Part shown: piece by piece, positions 1 through 8,833 of the stretch
Layout: the number at the start of each line of letters is the position of its first letter
Position numbering within the stretch: the stretch's first letter is position 1
Assembly (NCBI GenBank): GCA_003218525.1
Contig: QHNU01000061.1
Span: 1-24,974, forward strand
Source of the DNA: Verrucomicrobiota bacterium
Lineage (GTDB): Bacteria > Verrucomicrobiota > Verrucomicrobiia > Chthoniobacterales > UBA10450
Direction: 5' to 3'
DNA: 24,974 nt
Program-made: the position numbers and the translations under genes
The notes under the pieces: generated by a model
Told to the model about the DNA's origin: nothing
Seen by the model: only the letters and a program-made list of their open reading frames with translations
The model's database searches: none

Positions 1-2
1 TG

Positions 3-161
3 GATCCGAATCTACACGTAATTCGCACCAACATGCTTCAGCCTAATGGCGATCAAATCGTGACAACTTACACCAATCACGATCACGCTCCGCTTGCCGC
101 GAGCGTTTTCGAATTCAATCCACCTCCCGCTACCGAGATCACTACGCCACTCGGGAAATAG
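3..161 (+). CDS. C-terminal fragment, LolA-like outer-membrane lipoprotein-sorting protein (partial)
   Basis: An open frame enters from the left edge and ends at TAG 159-161, giving the last 52 residues of a protein. The tail reads FEFNPPPATEITTPLGK. An alternating F-x-F strand followed by a Pro-rich turn and a short 'PxG' end is typical of the last beta strand of LolA/LolB-type lipoprotein carriers, which shuttle lipoproteins through the periplasm. The preceding stretch (MLQPNGDQIVTTYTNHDH) also fits the beta-rich core of that fold. Only the end is visible, so no signal peptide or start can be checked. The gene converges on the minus-strand peptidase gene, whose stop follows directly with no spacer. 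The family call is tentative; another periplasmic beta-sheet protein is possible. Confidence 0.45.
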   Translation, partial: DPNLHVIRTNMLQPNGDQIVTTYTNHDHAPLAASVFEFNPPPATEITTPLGK

Positions 162-2270
162 CTATTTCTTTTTGCCTTCGAGTTCGTCGGCGAGTGTGTC
201 TGCCCGATAAACTTCTCGGAGAGCCTCGCTGATGGCAGCAGAATCGACGCTGACGGCCCGCGCTTGTTTGTCGCTGAATATGCAATCGAGGACGAGCGAC
301 TGAATGTTCCCATCAAAAATAATTCCAACAAACTCGTTCGCTTTGTTTACGACCGGACTGCCGCTATTCCCACCGATGATGTCGGCATCGGAAACAAAAT
401 TGAACGGCGTGTTTAGATTTAGCTTTGCCTTGCCATCGACCCAACGCGGCGGCAGATCGAACGGCGGCTGGTTGTGGTGTTCGGCCGCACGCTGGTACAA
501 ACCTGCGAAATTTGTGAACGGCGGAATTTTTTTCCCATCTTCTTCGTAGCCACGGACGGTGCCGTAGGAAAGGCGCAGCGTGAACGTTGCGTCCGGATAA
601 TTGCTCGTGCCTTCAATGGCAAAACGCGCCTTGGCGATTTCGGCATAGGCTTGCTCCTTGATCTCTTCCTGAACGTCGTGCGCTTTCCGCGCTTCACGGG
701 CCGGCCCATCGATCAAACGGGCAAGTTCGAGCATGGGATCGTGAATGTTTTGCAATGCCGCCGCATCTTTACCGTAAATATCCTTGCGGAAGCCAACGTC
801 TTTCAACTTTGTGCCGGTCACAAGCTCGACCGCACGCGCGTGCGGCGATTTGCCCGCAAGGACTTGCTTTACCAAGGAATCGTTTCCGCCAAACTTCTCG
901 GCGAAATCGGTCATCGAATCCGTTAATCGAAGAATTTCGTAGTCGTCGTAAACCGGCTCGGTCGAAAAGAGCTCGAGCTCGAGCGACTCCTTCGCACTGT
1001 CACGAAATGGGGCAATACGTTCGCCGTTTGGCTTGCCACGTTCCTCAATCGCGCGAGTCAGCAACCGGGCGTATTTAAAGAGCGTTCCATAGAAGGCGCG
1101 TGGACCACGGTAACCGACCGTGAGCGGACGTTCCTGCTCCAGGTAGCCGTAACGCGGCGCGATTCCGGCCAACTCGGCCTGAGCTTTCTTAATTCGATCA
1201 TAGGCATCGATCGCCGCTTTTAACTTCGGATTGGCTGAGATGGCGTCGCGCAATTTTTGCTCGCGCTGTTCGATGGCACGCCAAATCTCCGGATCAAATA
1301 ACGCGGCGACATAACCATCATAGCGTTTACGATTATTTTGGTCGCCGAAAAAATCCTCGCGAGCCCGACGCGCGTTCTCAAACGAGCGCTGTCCCCAGGC
1401 ATTGAGCAGGACCTCGCGACGATTGAAAAGATTAAGCCAGCCTGGCACCTCCCGGTCCCGCCGGTCAGCCAGTTCGTCAACCGTGAGCTGTCGATCAGTT
1501 CGACCAGGACTTCCGCTAACAAAAGTTAGCTCGCCGTCGCTCGGACCATGCGGATTCCAATTTAGATAATTGTCGATCTTCGCCGTCTGTCCGTTTTCGT
1601 AAGCGCGGAAAATGCAGATATCGAGATCGAACCGCGGATATTCAAAGTTGTCCGGGTCACCGCCGTAAAAGGCCATCTGCTGTTCCGGGGCAAAAACAAT
1701 GCGCACATCGTCATATCGTTTGTAACAATAAAGATGATAGGCGCCGCCCTGATAAAGTTTCACTACGTCCGAACGCAGCCCAGTCTTTTCCTTGCTTTCC
1801 TTTTCGATCTCCGCAATCGCGTTGTCGCGCGCTTTGCTCGCGGCCTCCGCGGATAATGCCGACTTCACGCTCGATTTGACCCGCGTCGTCACATCTTCGA
1901 TCGACATGAGCACATTGAGCTCGAGATCAGCGCATTTGATTTCCTCCGACTGTGTCTTGGCGTAAAAGCCGTCTCTCAAATAATTATGCTCATCGCTGGA
2001 CGCTTTTTGCAGCGCATCCGCCCCGACATGATGATTGGTAATGCAAAGGCCATTCGCGGAGACGAACGAGCCACTGCCGCCGGAATTGAAACGGACGCTC
2101 GCCTTCTGAAGATGCTCGAGCCATTGCGGCGTCGGCTCGAAATGATATTTGGTTTTAAGCTGCTGGAGCGGTGGATTGTTGAACAACCACATTCCTTCGT
2201 CAGCACGGGCGAGGCTGCCTCCAATAGTCGTTACCATAGCAAGAGTGGGGAGAAACGATCGGAAAAGCAT
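162..2270 (-). CDS. S46 family serine dipeptidyl-peptidase, DPP7-type, exported
   Basis: Releases dipeptides from the N-terminus of peptides in the periplasm or at the cell surface. From the ATG at 2270 the protein has 702 residues, the usual size of S46 enzymes. It starts with a signal peptide (MLFRSFLPTLAM..., likely cut after ARA at residue 23) that leads straight into the family's mature start DEGMW. The catalytic His is in TNHHV (second His, about residue 81). The conserved GGDPDNFEYPR block and the nucleophile in GGNSGSPV (about Ser636) are present. The specificity position after FD is Gly (FDGN, about 654), as in DPP7, whereas DPP11 has Arg there; this predicts a preference for hydrophobic P1 residues. 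An upstream GTG at 2339 would add 23 residues before the signal peptide, so I prefer 2270. No clear Shine-Dalgarno precedes either start. It is transcribed divergently from recC. Confidence 0.9.
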   Translation of the reverse strand: MLFRSFLPTLAMVTTIGGSLARADEGMWLFNNPPLQQLKTKYHFEPTPQWLEHLQKASVRFNSGGSGSFVSANGLCITNHHVGADALQKASSDEHNYLRDGFYAKTQSEEIKCADLELNVLMSIEDVTTRVKSSVKSALSAEAASKARDNAIAEIEKESKEKTGLRSDVVKLYQGGAYHLYCYKRYDDVRIVFAPEQQMAFYGGDPDNFEYPRFDLDICIFRAYENGQTAKIDNYLNWNPHGPSDGELTFVSGSPGRTDRQLTVDELADRRDREVPGWLNLFNRREVLLNAWGQRSFENARRAREDFFGDQNNRKRYDGYVAALFDPEIWRAIEQREQKLRDAISANPKLKAAIDAYDRIKKAQAELAGIAPRYGYLEQERPLTVGYRGPRAFYGTLFKYARLLTRAIEERGKPNGERIAPFRDSAKESLELELFSTEPVYDDYEILRLTDSMTDFAEKFGGNDSLVKQVLAGKSPHARAVELVTGTKLKDVGFRKDIYGKDAAALQNIHDPMLELARLIDGPAREARKAHDVQEEIKEQAYAEIAKARFAIEGTSNYPDATFTLRLSYGTVRGYEEDGKKIPPFTNFAGLYQRAAEHHNQPPFDLPPRWVDGKAKLNLNTPFNFVSDADIIGGNSGSPVVNKANEFVGIIFDGNIQSLVLDCIFSDKQARAVSVDSAAISEALREVYRADTLADELEGKKK

Positions 2271-2374
2271 CGCAGATTCTAAAACGGCGAAGGTGATTCG
2301 CAAAAAAATTGCGAGCGTTACGGACGGGTACTTTTTCACGCGCGAAAGCCGCCTCGCTTCTTAATATATAAACC
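2271..2374. promoter_or_regulatory. Divergent intergenic region between S46 peptidase and recC
   Basis: This 104-bp gap must carry promoters for both directions. It holds an inverted repeat, TCGCAA (2298-2303) and TTGCGA (2309-2314) around five A residues, and an AT-rich TAATATATAAA tract (2362-2372) directly before the recC GTG. The tract resembles a -10 box but is too close to the start codon to leave a normal leader. No convincing -35/-10 pair with proper spacing was found on either strand. Confidence 0.3.
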
Positions 2375-5300
2375 GTGCCCGCTGGTCTTACGCTCTATAC
2401 CAGTAACCGCCTTGAGATTCTCGTCCACCAGCTGGCCGAGGTTTTGACCCAACCGCTTCGCGAATCACTTACGCCGGAGATTGTCGTGGTCCAAAGCAAT
2501 GGGATGCAGCGGTGGCTGATCCAACAAATTGCTCGACAGCATGGCATTTGCGCGAATGTGCGTTTTCTCTTTCCACAAAATTTTTTCCACGGTCTCTTCC
2601 AAGCGGCGTTCCCGAAAAGTCCGGGCGCGGAAGTTTATGGGCGTGACGCGATGACCTGGCGGATTATGAAATTGCTGCCGGGACTGGCGCCATACCCTGG
2701 CTTCGATTCCATTGCCAGTTATCTGGCGAGCGAAGGCAGCGAGCTCCGGGCTTACGAACTCGCCCGGAAAATCGCGCACGTCTTCGATCAATATCTGGTC
2801 TTTCGCCCGCGGATGATTCTGGATTGGGACGCTGGTAAAGGCAACGATTGGCAGGCGACGCTTTGGCGTGAGATACAACGTGCCGCGCCGCAGCAACATG
2901 AGGCTGCGCTCGGACTCCAACTGGTGGAGAGGTTGAAGCGCGCCGCACCTGTGCCGCAGCGCGTCTCAATCTTCGGGATTTCGACGTTGCCGCCGTTCTA
3001 TGTGTCGCTAATCGAGGAAATTTCGGCGCGTTGTCCGGTCCATCTGTTTATTATGGAAGCGACTCCGGAATGGTGGGGTGACATCCGTTCCAAGCGCGAA
3101 AAAGCCCGCTCAAAACAGCTGGAGCTTTTCGAGCCAGAGGAGCCAATCGAAATGGACAACCCGCTTCTGGCTGAGAACGGCAAAGTCGGTCGCGATTTTC
3201 TAAACATCGTGGCCGGGCTCAATCCCGGACATGAACAACAGCAGTTCGAAAAGCCCTTAGCCGACACAATCTTGCACACAATCCAGCGCGACCTTTTCGA
3301 GATGTCTGCCGGGATCCAAAAGGCTGCCGGGAGCGTATCTGCCGATCAATCGGTGCAAATTCATTCCTGCCACAGCGTGGTGCGAGAACTGGAGGTCTTG
3401 CACGATCAACTTCTCGCTCTCTTTGCCGAAGACGCCACGCTGAAACCACGGGACATCGTTGTCATGCTACCGGACGTCTCCATTTACTCAGCCTTTGTCG
3501 ACGCTGTTTTCGGCCTTCCGGAGAACCCCAAGCATTTCATCCCTTACAGCGTTGCCGATCGCGCTCCCCGCGAACGCAGCGGAGTGATCGACACTTTCTT
3601 GCGCATCCTCGAGGTCTTGCCGGACCGATTCGGCGCCAGTGAGATTCTGGCGTTGCTCGAATCATCGGCTGTGCAGCGCCGGTTTGGCATCGCTGCACCG
3701 GACAAAATTCGCCGTTGGATCGAACAATGCGCAATCCGATGGGGAATCGATTCCGAGCACCGCGCACGTTTGGGCTTGCCCCCGTTTTCGGAAAACAGCT
3801 GGCGGCATGGCCTTGACCGGATGCTGCTCGGTTATGCCATGAGACCCGACGCTCGAGAGCTCTTCGAGGGCATTCTTCCGTTTGATGAAATTGAAGGGTC
3901 AAATGCCGGGTTGCTTGGAAATTTTGTCGAATTTCTGGAGCACCTTTTTGACCGCGCCATTGATTTCGCCAGACCACGGTCCCTGATGGCTTGGCAGAGC
4001 GATCTGCTCACTGCCGTAGATGAGTTTCTCGATGCCGATGAACTCGCGCAGGTCGAACTGAACCAGCTGCGCGGCGCTCTAGCTGAGCTCGGCCGCATCA
4101 GCGCCGATTCCGGCAACGAAGATGCGGTTTCGCGCGAGATTGTTGTTTTACAACTGGAACGTATCCTGGAGAACGCGAGTAGCGGCGCCGGTTTCCTTTC
4201 CGGCGCGATGACGTTTTGCGCGCTGAAGCCTATGCGCAGCATTCCATTCAAGGTCGTATGTCTGCTCGGGATGAACGACACTGCTTATCCGCGGCGCGAT
4301 CACGCACCTGAATTCGATCTGATCGCGCAACATCGCCGGCCGGGGGATCGCAATAGCCGCGCGGATGATCGTGCGCTGTTTCTGGAAGCGTTGCTCTCGG
4401 CGCGCGACGTTTTTTGCCTCAGCTATGTTGGGCAATCAATGCGGGACAACAGCCCGCTTCCCCCGAGCGTGGTAGTAAGCGAATTAAACGACTACATTGA
4501 GCATCGTTTTGCCATCGATGCGGAACAGTTTGTCGTGAAGCATCCTTTGCAGGCATTCAGTCCGCGCAATTTTGGAGCAGATGATAAACGCTGCTTCAGC
4601 TATTCGCTCGACAACAGCGCGGCCGGACAGATCGCTGCTGAAAACCGGCACGAGCCACCACCGTTTTTCGATAAGCCACTGAACGAACCAGAAGACCTGT
4701 GGCGTGACGTCGATCTCGGCCGGTTGGTCGAGTTCTTTGCTCACCCCGCGAAGTTTTTTCTTCGGAAGCGACTGAATATCGAGCTGCCGCGCGACCGGGA
4801 AGAGATCGAGGATCGCGAGCCCTTCGCGCTCCATCCGCTTGATCGTTATGCAATCGGACAGCGGTTGCTGGCTGAGGCATTGGATGGTCGCGATCTGGAG
4901 GACGCGCTGGCCATTGTACGGGCCTCAGGAACCCTACCGCCAGGCGCAACCGGCGCACTGCTTTTTGAAGAGCTGTGCACGAGCGCAAGAATGTTTGCCA
5001 ACGCCGTCCGCCATCATGTCTCAGCCGAAAAAGAGCCGGCCGTGACAGTGCGTGCGCGGATCGGTCAATTTAATTTGAGCGGAAGACTTGGAGACATTCG
5101 CGGCGAAGCGTTAGTGCATTTCCGCCTGGCGAAATTAAAGGCGAAAGATTTTTTGCGCGTGTGGATCGAGCATCTGGCGCGGAACTTGAGCGAGCAAAAG
5201 CCCGCATTCTTATACGGCAAAGAGGACGATGCGATTGTCGGTTACGAATTTCTGCCGATTAGAAACGCTAGCGAAGTGCTGGCGGACTTGCTCACTCTTT

Positions 5301-5569
5301 ACTGGAGCGGACTGCGGCAGCCGCTACCGCTTTTCCCGAGAACTTCCTGGACGTTTGCCGAAATAATCGCGGGGGGAAAAACTGAAGAAAATGCCCGATA
5401 TGCGGCTGGACAAATTTGGAAAGGGAATGAACGGGAAGGGAGAGGTGAGCGTGAGGATCCCTTCATCCGGCTCGCCTTCCGCTGCGTCGGCAACCCTCTC
5501 GACGAAGAATGGGAGAAAATCAGCCGCCGCGTTCTTACGCCGATTCTTTCTGAGCGCAAACGAGCATGA
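2375..5569 (+). CDS. recC: Exodeoxyribonuclease V gamma subunit RecC
   Basis: Subunit of the RecBCD helicase-nuclease, which processes double-strand DNA ends and recognises Chi through RecC. At 1064 residues it is close to the E. coli size of about 1120. Visible family blocks are the N-terminal LTLYTSNRLEIL, QSNGMQRWLIQQIA and FPQNFFHGLF (inactive helicase domain 1A), then FGISTLPPFYVSL, then IPYSVADRAPRERSG, and PFKVVCLLGMNDTAYPRRD with an RADDRALFLEALLSA helix (domain 2). A C-terminal nuclease-like fold begins at GRLVEFFAHPAKFFLRKRL. The start is GTG: an in-frame TAA lies six bases upstream, and family proteins begin at the LTLY strand, so no other start fits. There is no Shine-Dalgarno. 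Its TGA overlaps the recB ATG by 4 bp (ATGA), indicating translational coupling. Confidence 0.95.
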   Translation: MPAGLTLYTSNRLEILVHQLAEVLTQPLRESLTPEIVVVQSNGMQRWLIQQIARQHGICANVRFLFPQNFFHGLFQAAFPKSPGAEVYGRDAMTWRIMKLLPGLAPYPGFDSIASYLASEGSELRAYELARKIAHVFDQYLVFRPRMILDWDAGKGNDWQATLWREIQRAAPQQHEAALGLQLVERLKRAAPVPQRVSIFGISTLPPFYVSLIEEISARCPVHLFIMEATPEWWGDIRSKREKARSKQLELFEPEEPIEMDNPLLAENGKVGRDFLNIVAGLNPGHEQQQFEKPLADTILHTIQRDLFEMSAGIQKAAGSVSADQSVQIHSCHSVVRELEVLHDQLLALFAEDATLKPRDIVVMLPDVSIYSAFVDAVFGLPENPKHFIPYSVADRAPRERSGVIDTFLRILEVLPDRFGASEILALLESSAVQRRFGIAAPDKIRRWIEQCAIRWGIDSEHRARLGLPPFSENSWRHGLDRMLLGYAMRPDARELFEGILPFDEIEGSNAGLLGNFVEFLEHLFDRAIDFARPRSLMAWQSDLLTAVDEFLDADELAQVELNQLRGALAELGRISADSGNEDAVSREIVVLQLERILENASSGAGFLSGAMTFCALKPMRSIPFKVVCLLGMNDTAYPRRDHAPEFDLIAQHRRPGDRNSRADDRALFLEALLSARDVFCLSYVGQSMRDNSPLPPSVVVSELNDYIEHRFAIDAEQFVVKHPLQAFSPRNFGADDKRCFSYSLDNSAAGQIAAENRHEPPPFFDKPLNEPEDLWRDVDLGRLVEFFAHPAKFFLRKRLNIELPRDREEIEDREPFALHPLDRYAIGQRLLAEALDGRDLEDALAIVRASGTLPPGATGALLFEELCTSARMFANAVRHHVSAEKEPAVTVRARIGQFNLSGRLGDIRGEALVHFRLAKLKAKDFLRVWIEHLARNLSEQKPAFLYGKEDDAIVGYEFLPIRNASEVLADLLTLYWSGLRQPLPLFPRTSWTFAEIIAGGKTEENARYAAGQIWKGNEREGRGEREDPFIRLAFRCVGNPLDEEWEKISRRVLTPILSERKRA

Positions 5570-8500
5570 AACGGGAGTTCGACGCCGCATTCACGCCTCT
5601 GGAAAAAGGATTCACCGTCGTCGAAGCCAGCGCTGGCACCGGGAAGACAACCACGATCTCTGCAATCGTGCTGCGATTCATCGCCGAGCACGGCATCTCC
5701 ATCGAAAAAATACTGGTGGCCACTTACACCGAACTTGCGACCGCGGAGCTCCGTGGGCGAATCCGCCAAGTGATAGTCGATGCGCTTCACTCTGCGCGGG
5801 GTGGAACCGCGCATTGGGACTTCGTCCGGACGATCGTGGGGAAAACCGCGGATCGAACCGAACTTGCCCAGCGGTTGGAATTGGCGCTCCATAATTTCGA
5901 CCAGGCGCCGGTTCTTACAATCCACGGATTTTGTGCCCGCGTGCTGGCCGACCGTGCTTTTGAAAGCGGCGTTCTTTTCGACACGGAGCTAACGACCGAA
6001 CAATCACATTTTGTCCACGAAGTCGCTGATGATTTCTGGCGCGCACATTTTTATACTGCTGACCCGATCACGGCGGCCGTAGTTCGCGGTCGAATCAAGC
6101 CCGAGCAATTAGTTGGTTTACTCGAGCAGCTGACGAATGATCCAATGTTGCGCGTTTTGCCGCCTCCGGAGGATTTGACTATTCTCAATAGCAAAATCGC
6201 CGACATGTGGTCGAAGCAGGGCGATTGTGAAGAGCTGACGGAATTGGCCGATCGCTTCGTTGCGGCGCTGCAATCGCAGTTTTGTCATTGGGCCCGCCGA
6301 GAATTGCCTCGCCGGAAAATGGAGCGGCGCGTGCAGTCCTTTGACGATATGCTTACCCGGCTGGACCAGGCGTTGGGCGGCAAGCGAGGCGAACAATTAC
6401 GAAGTAGTTTGCGCGAGCGTTTCTCCGTCGCCCTCATCGATGAATTTCAAGACACGGATCCGGTACAATATTCGATATTCTCTCAAATTTATCTCGACAG
6501 CGACGCGCCCGTGTTCCTGATCGGCGATCCGAAACAGGCGATTTACGGATTCCGCGGAGCCGATGTCTTTACCTATTTGCGCGCGGCGCAGATTGCGAAC
6601 CGCCGCTATACGCTTGCCAAAAACTGGCGATCGGAAGCGAAATTAGTAGAGGGAGTGAGCGCGATTTTTGGATTGCGCGATACAGGCTTTGTCATTCCTG
6701 GAATTAATCTTGTCCCCGTAAACGCCTCGGGCACCGGTGACGCGGAACCCCTCGCGATTGACGAGCAGCGCGATCAACCCCTACGGATCTGGATCGCATC
6801 AGGGGACGATCGTAGCCGGAAGGCCCGTGCGGTTGCAGGAGAGATCGCCAATCTCCTGACAAGCAATGCCAAAATCGGCGGCGAAAAAATCAGACCCGTC
6901 GATATCGCCGTGCTGGTGACAAATAATGCCCAACCCGCTGAGATCCAGCGCGCGCTGGCCGATTATCGAATCCCATCGGTGGTCTACAGCGCCGCAAATG
7001 TTTTCAGATCACGGGAAGCAATGGAGTTGATGCGCCTCCTCCTCGCGGTTGCCCAACCGACGCGCGAAGCGATTGTGCGCGCCGCTCTTGCGACCGAAAT
7101 GCTTGGTTTTAACGTCAGCGTGCTGGAAGATCTATCTGGCGATGAAGCACAGTGGGAAGAGACATTAAATCGATTTGCCAATTACCAGGTAGAGTGGCGC
7201 GACCGCGGCTTCGTCAAAATGATGCGCGCGTTCATCATTCACGAACAAGTTCGGGCGCGGCTGCTTGGCCTGTCCGACGGTGAACGGCGGCTGACTAATC
7301 TATTGCACCTCATCGAATTGCTGCACGCGGCCTGTTCTGAAAACCGCTTCGGCGTAGACGGTATTATTGGCTGGTTCAGACGGCAGATTTCAGAGGCGGG
7401 CGAGGCAAGGGAAGAGTACGAGTTGCGTTTGGAAAGTGACGAGGACGCAGTTCGCATCGTGACAATTCACAAGAGCAAAGGCCTCGAATATGGCATCACT
7501 TTTTATCCATTCGCGCGGAAGGAACCATGGCGCGGCGGACACGAATTCTTGAAGTTCCACGACCAGGGTGAACTCGTAATCGATCTGGCGGAATCGCCCG
7601 GGAACAAAATAATTCGCGATCGAGAAGAATTAGCAGAATCCGTTCGACAGCTTTACGTTGGCTTGACGCGGGCCAGGCACCGCAGTTATGTCATTTGGCA
7701 GGAAAGTAGACAGCGATCGAAATCGGCGCTGGCGTGGTTGCTCTCGAGCGAGAATTCAGCGGACGCGTTTTTGAAACGCGGCGCATCAAATACGAGCGCG
7801 ACAGCGCGCTCAGCGTTTGCCGGCAGCGGCGCGATTGCGGTCGAAGACTTGCCCGAGCCTGGCACGAACACCTTCATACCTGTCAGGTCAGATCGACTGA
7901 TTCCAGAACCAAGAATCTTCAAAGGCGAGATCGATCGCAACTGGGGGATTACCAGTTTCAGCTCAGTCGTCAGCGGACAAGCGCGCGAGGCGGAAACGCC
8001 TGATTACGACAGTACGGAAAGCTTAATCGAAACCGAACCGCTGGCGCCGGCGCAGGGTATTCACGCTTTTCCCGGCGGTACGCGTGCCGGGACCTGTCTG
8101 CACAAGATTTTGGAAGAAATCGATTTTTGCGACCGCTCGCAATGGCAGCTCCTTATTTCACAGAAGGTGAAGCAATTTCACATCGACGGCTTCAATGACA
8201 TCGTGTTCGACGCGTTCACGCGTATGTTCGGAACGCCACTGGCACCCGCGAGTTTCGCGCTCTCGGACATTTCGACGCGAATCCACGAACTGGAATTTAC
8301 TTTCCCGATTGATCTCAGCGCGCCACGGCAGCTGAAGGAATTGTTTCAGAAAAATGACCTTCCCAAAACGATCGGACGTCTGGAATTTTTTCCGACGAAG
8401 GGGTTCATGAAAGGCTTTATCGACCTTGTTTTCGAGCACAGTGGAAAATTCTATTTCGCCGATTGGAAATCGAACTGGCTCGGGCCGGACGCCTCGTTTT

Positions 8501-8748
8501 ACAGCCGGGAAAACCTGGCCCGGACAATGGTAGAAAATTTCTATTCGGTGCAACTCAGTATTTACGGATTGGCGCTGCACCGTTATCTGGCCCGCCGGCT
8601 GCCGGCGTACGATTACGAAACGCACTTCGGCGGCGCATTTTATATTTTCCTGCGCGGAAACGAGAATGAAAGCCGCGGTGTTTTTCATTTGCGACCGGGC
8701 CGGACAACGGTCGAAAGGCTCGATGGGATCTTCCATGGCGACATCTGA
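5566..8748 (+). CDS. recB: Exodeoxyribonuclease V beta subunit RecB (3'-5' helicase and nuclease)
   Basis: UvrD-type SF1A helicase fused to a RecB-family nuclease; it is the 3'-5' motor and the only nuclease of RecBCD. The 1060 residues show Walker A ASAGTGKT (21-28), the Walker B/motif II region IDEFQDTD (about 291-298), motif III GDPKQAIYGFRGAD, motif V TIHKSKGLEY and motif VI LYVGLTRARHR (about residue 700). The C-terminal nuclease keeps all four active-site positions: His in TCLHKILEEID (about 846), Asp in GFIDLVF (about 953), and Asp and Lys in DWKSNWLG (about 966 and 968). It therefore looks catalytically intact. At about 1060 residues against about 1180 in E. coli it is slightly compact. 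The recC stop overlaps its start. Its own stop lies inside the region that seems to encode the displaced N-terminus of recD. Confidence 0.95.
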   Translation: MKREFDAAFTPLEKGFTVVEASAGTGKTTTISAIVLRFIAEHGISIEKILVATYTELATAELRGRIRQVIVDALHSARGGTAHWDFVRTIVGKTADRTELAQRLELALHNFDQAPVLTIHGFCARVLADRAFESGVLFDTELTTEQSHFVHEVADDFWRAHFYTADPITAAVVRGRIKPEQLVGLLEQLTNDPMLRVLPPPEDLTILNSKIADMWSKQGDCEELTELADRFVAALQSQFCHWARRELPRRKMERRVQSFDDMLTRLDQALGGKRGEQLRSSLRERFSVALIDEFQDTDPVQYSIFSQIYLDSDAPVFLIGDPKQAIYGFRGADVFTYLRAAQIANRRYTLAKNWRSEAKLVEGVSAIFGLRDTGFVIPGINLVPVNASGTGDAEPLAIDEQRDQPLRIWIASGDDRSRKARAVAGEIANLLTSNAKIGGEKIRPVDIAVLVTNNAQPAEIQRALADYRIPSVVYSAANVFRSREAMELMRLLLAVAQPTREAIVRAALATEMLGFNVSVLEDLSGDEAQWEETLNRFANYQVEWRDRGFVKMMRAFIIHEQVRARLLGLSDGERRLTNLLHLIELLHAACSENRFGVDGIIGWFRRQISEAGEAREEYELRLESDEDAVRIVTIHKSKGLEYGITFYPFARKEPWRGGHEFLKFHDQGELVIDLAESPGNKIIRDREELAESVRQLYVGLTRARHRSYVIWQESRQRSKSALAWLLSSENSADAFLKRGASNTSATARSAFAGSGAIAVEDLPEPGTNTFIPVRSDRLIPEPRIFKGEIDRNWGITSFSSVVSGQAREAETPDYDSTESLIETEPLAPAQGIHAFPGGTRAGTCLHKILEEIDFCDRSQWQLLISQKVKQFHIDGFNDIVFDAFTRMFGTPLAPASFALSDISTRIHELEFTFPIDLSAPRQLKELFQKNDLPKTIGRLEFFPTKGFMKGFIDLVFEHSGKFYFADWKSNWLGPDASFYSRENLARTMVENFYSVQLSIYGLALHRYLARRLPAYDYETHFGGAFYIFLRGNENESRGVFHLRPGRTTVERLDGIFHGDI

Positions 8749-8833
8749 GCTCTGTCCGGTCGACCGACATTTGGCGGCGCTGCTGCAACGGATCGCGCCA
8801 AATCCATCTCCGGAATTAGAGAGCAGCTCGTGA
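8735..8833 (+). other. Displaced recD N-terminus in another frame (apparent 1-nt frameshift)
   Basis: An ATG at 8735, overlapping the recB end by 14 bp, opens a 32-codon frame that includes PVDRHLAALLQRIAPNPSPE and stops at TGA 8831-8833. The content and position match the first helices of RecD proteins, which precede the 'LVSR..GEGHVCLPL' segment. That segment continues in the other frame (EQLVSRFQADGHVCLPL). One extra base near 8819-8821, in the TTAGAGAGCAG stretch, would join the two into one protein. This could be a sequencing or assembly error, a real mutation, or programmed -1 slippage. Confidence 0.5.
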
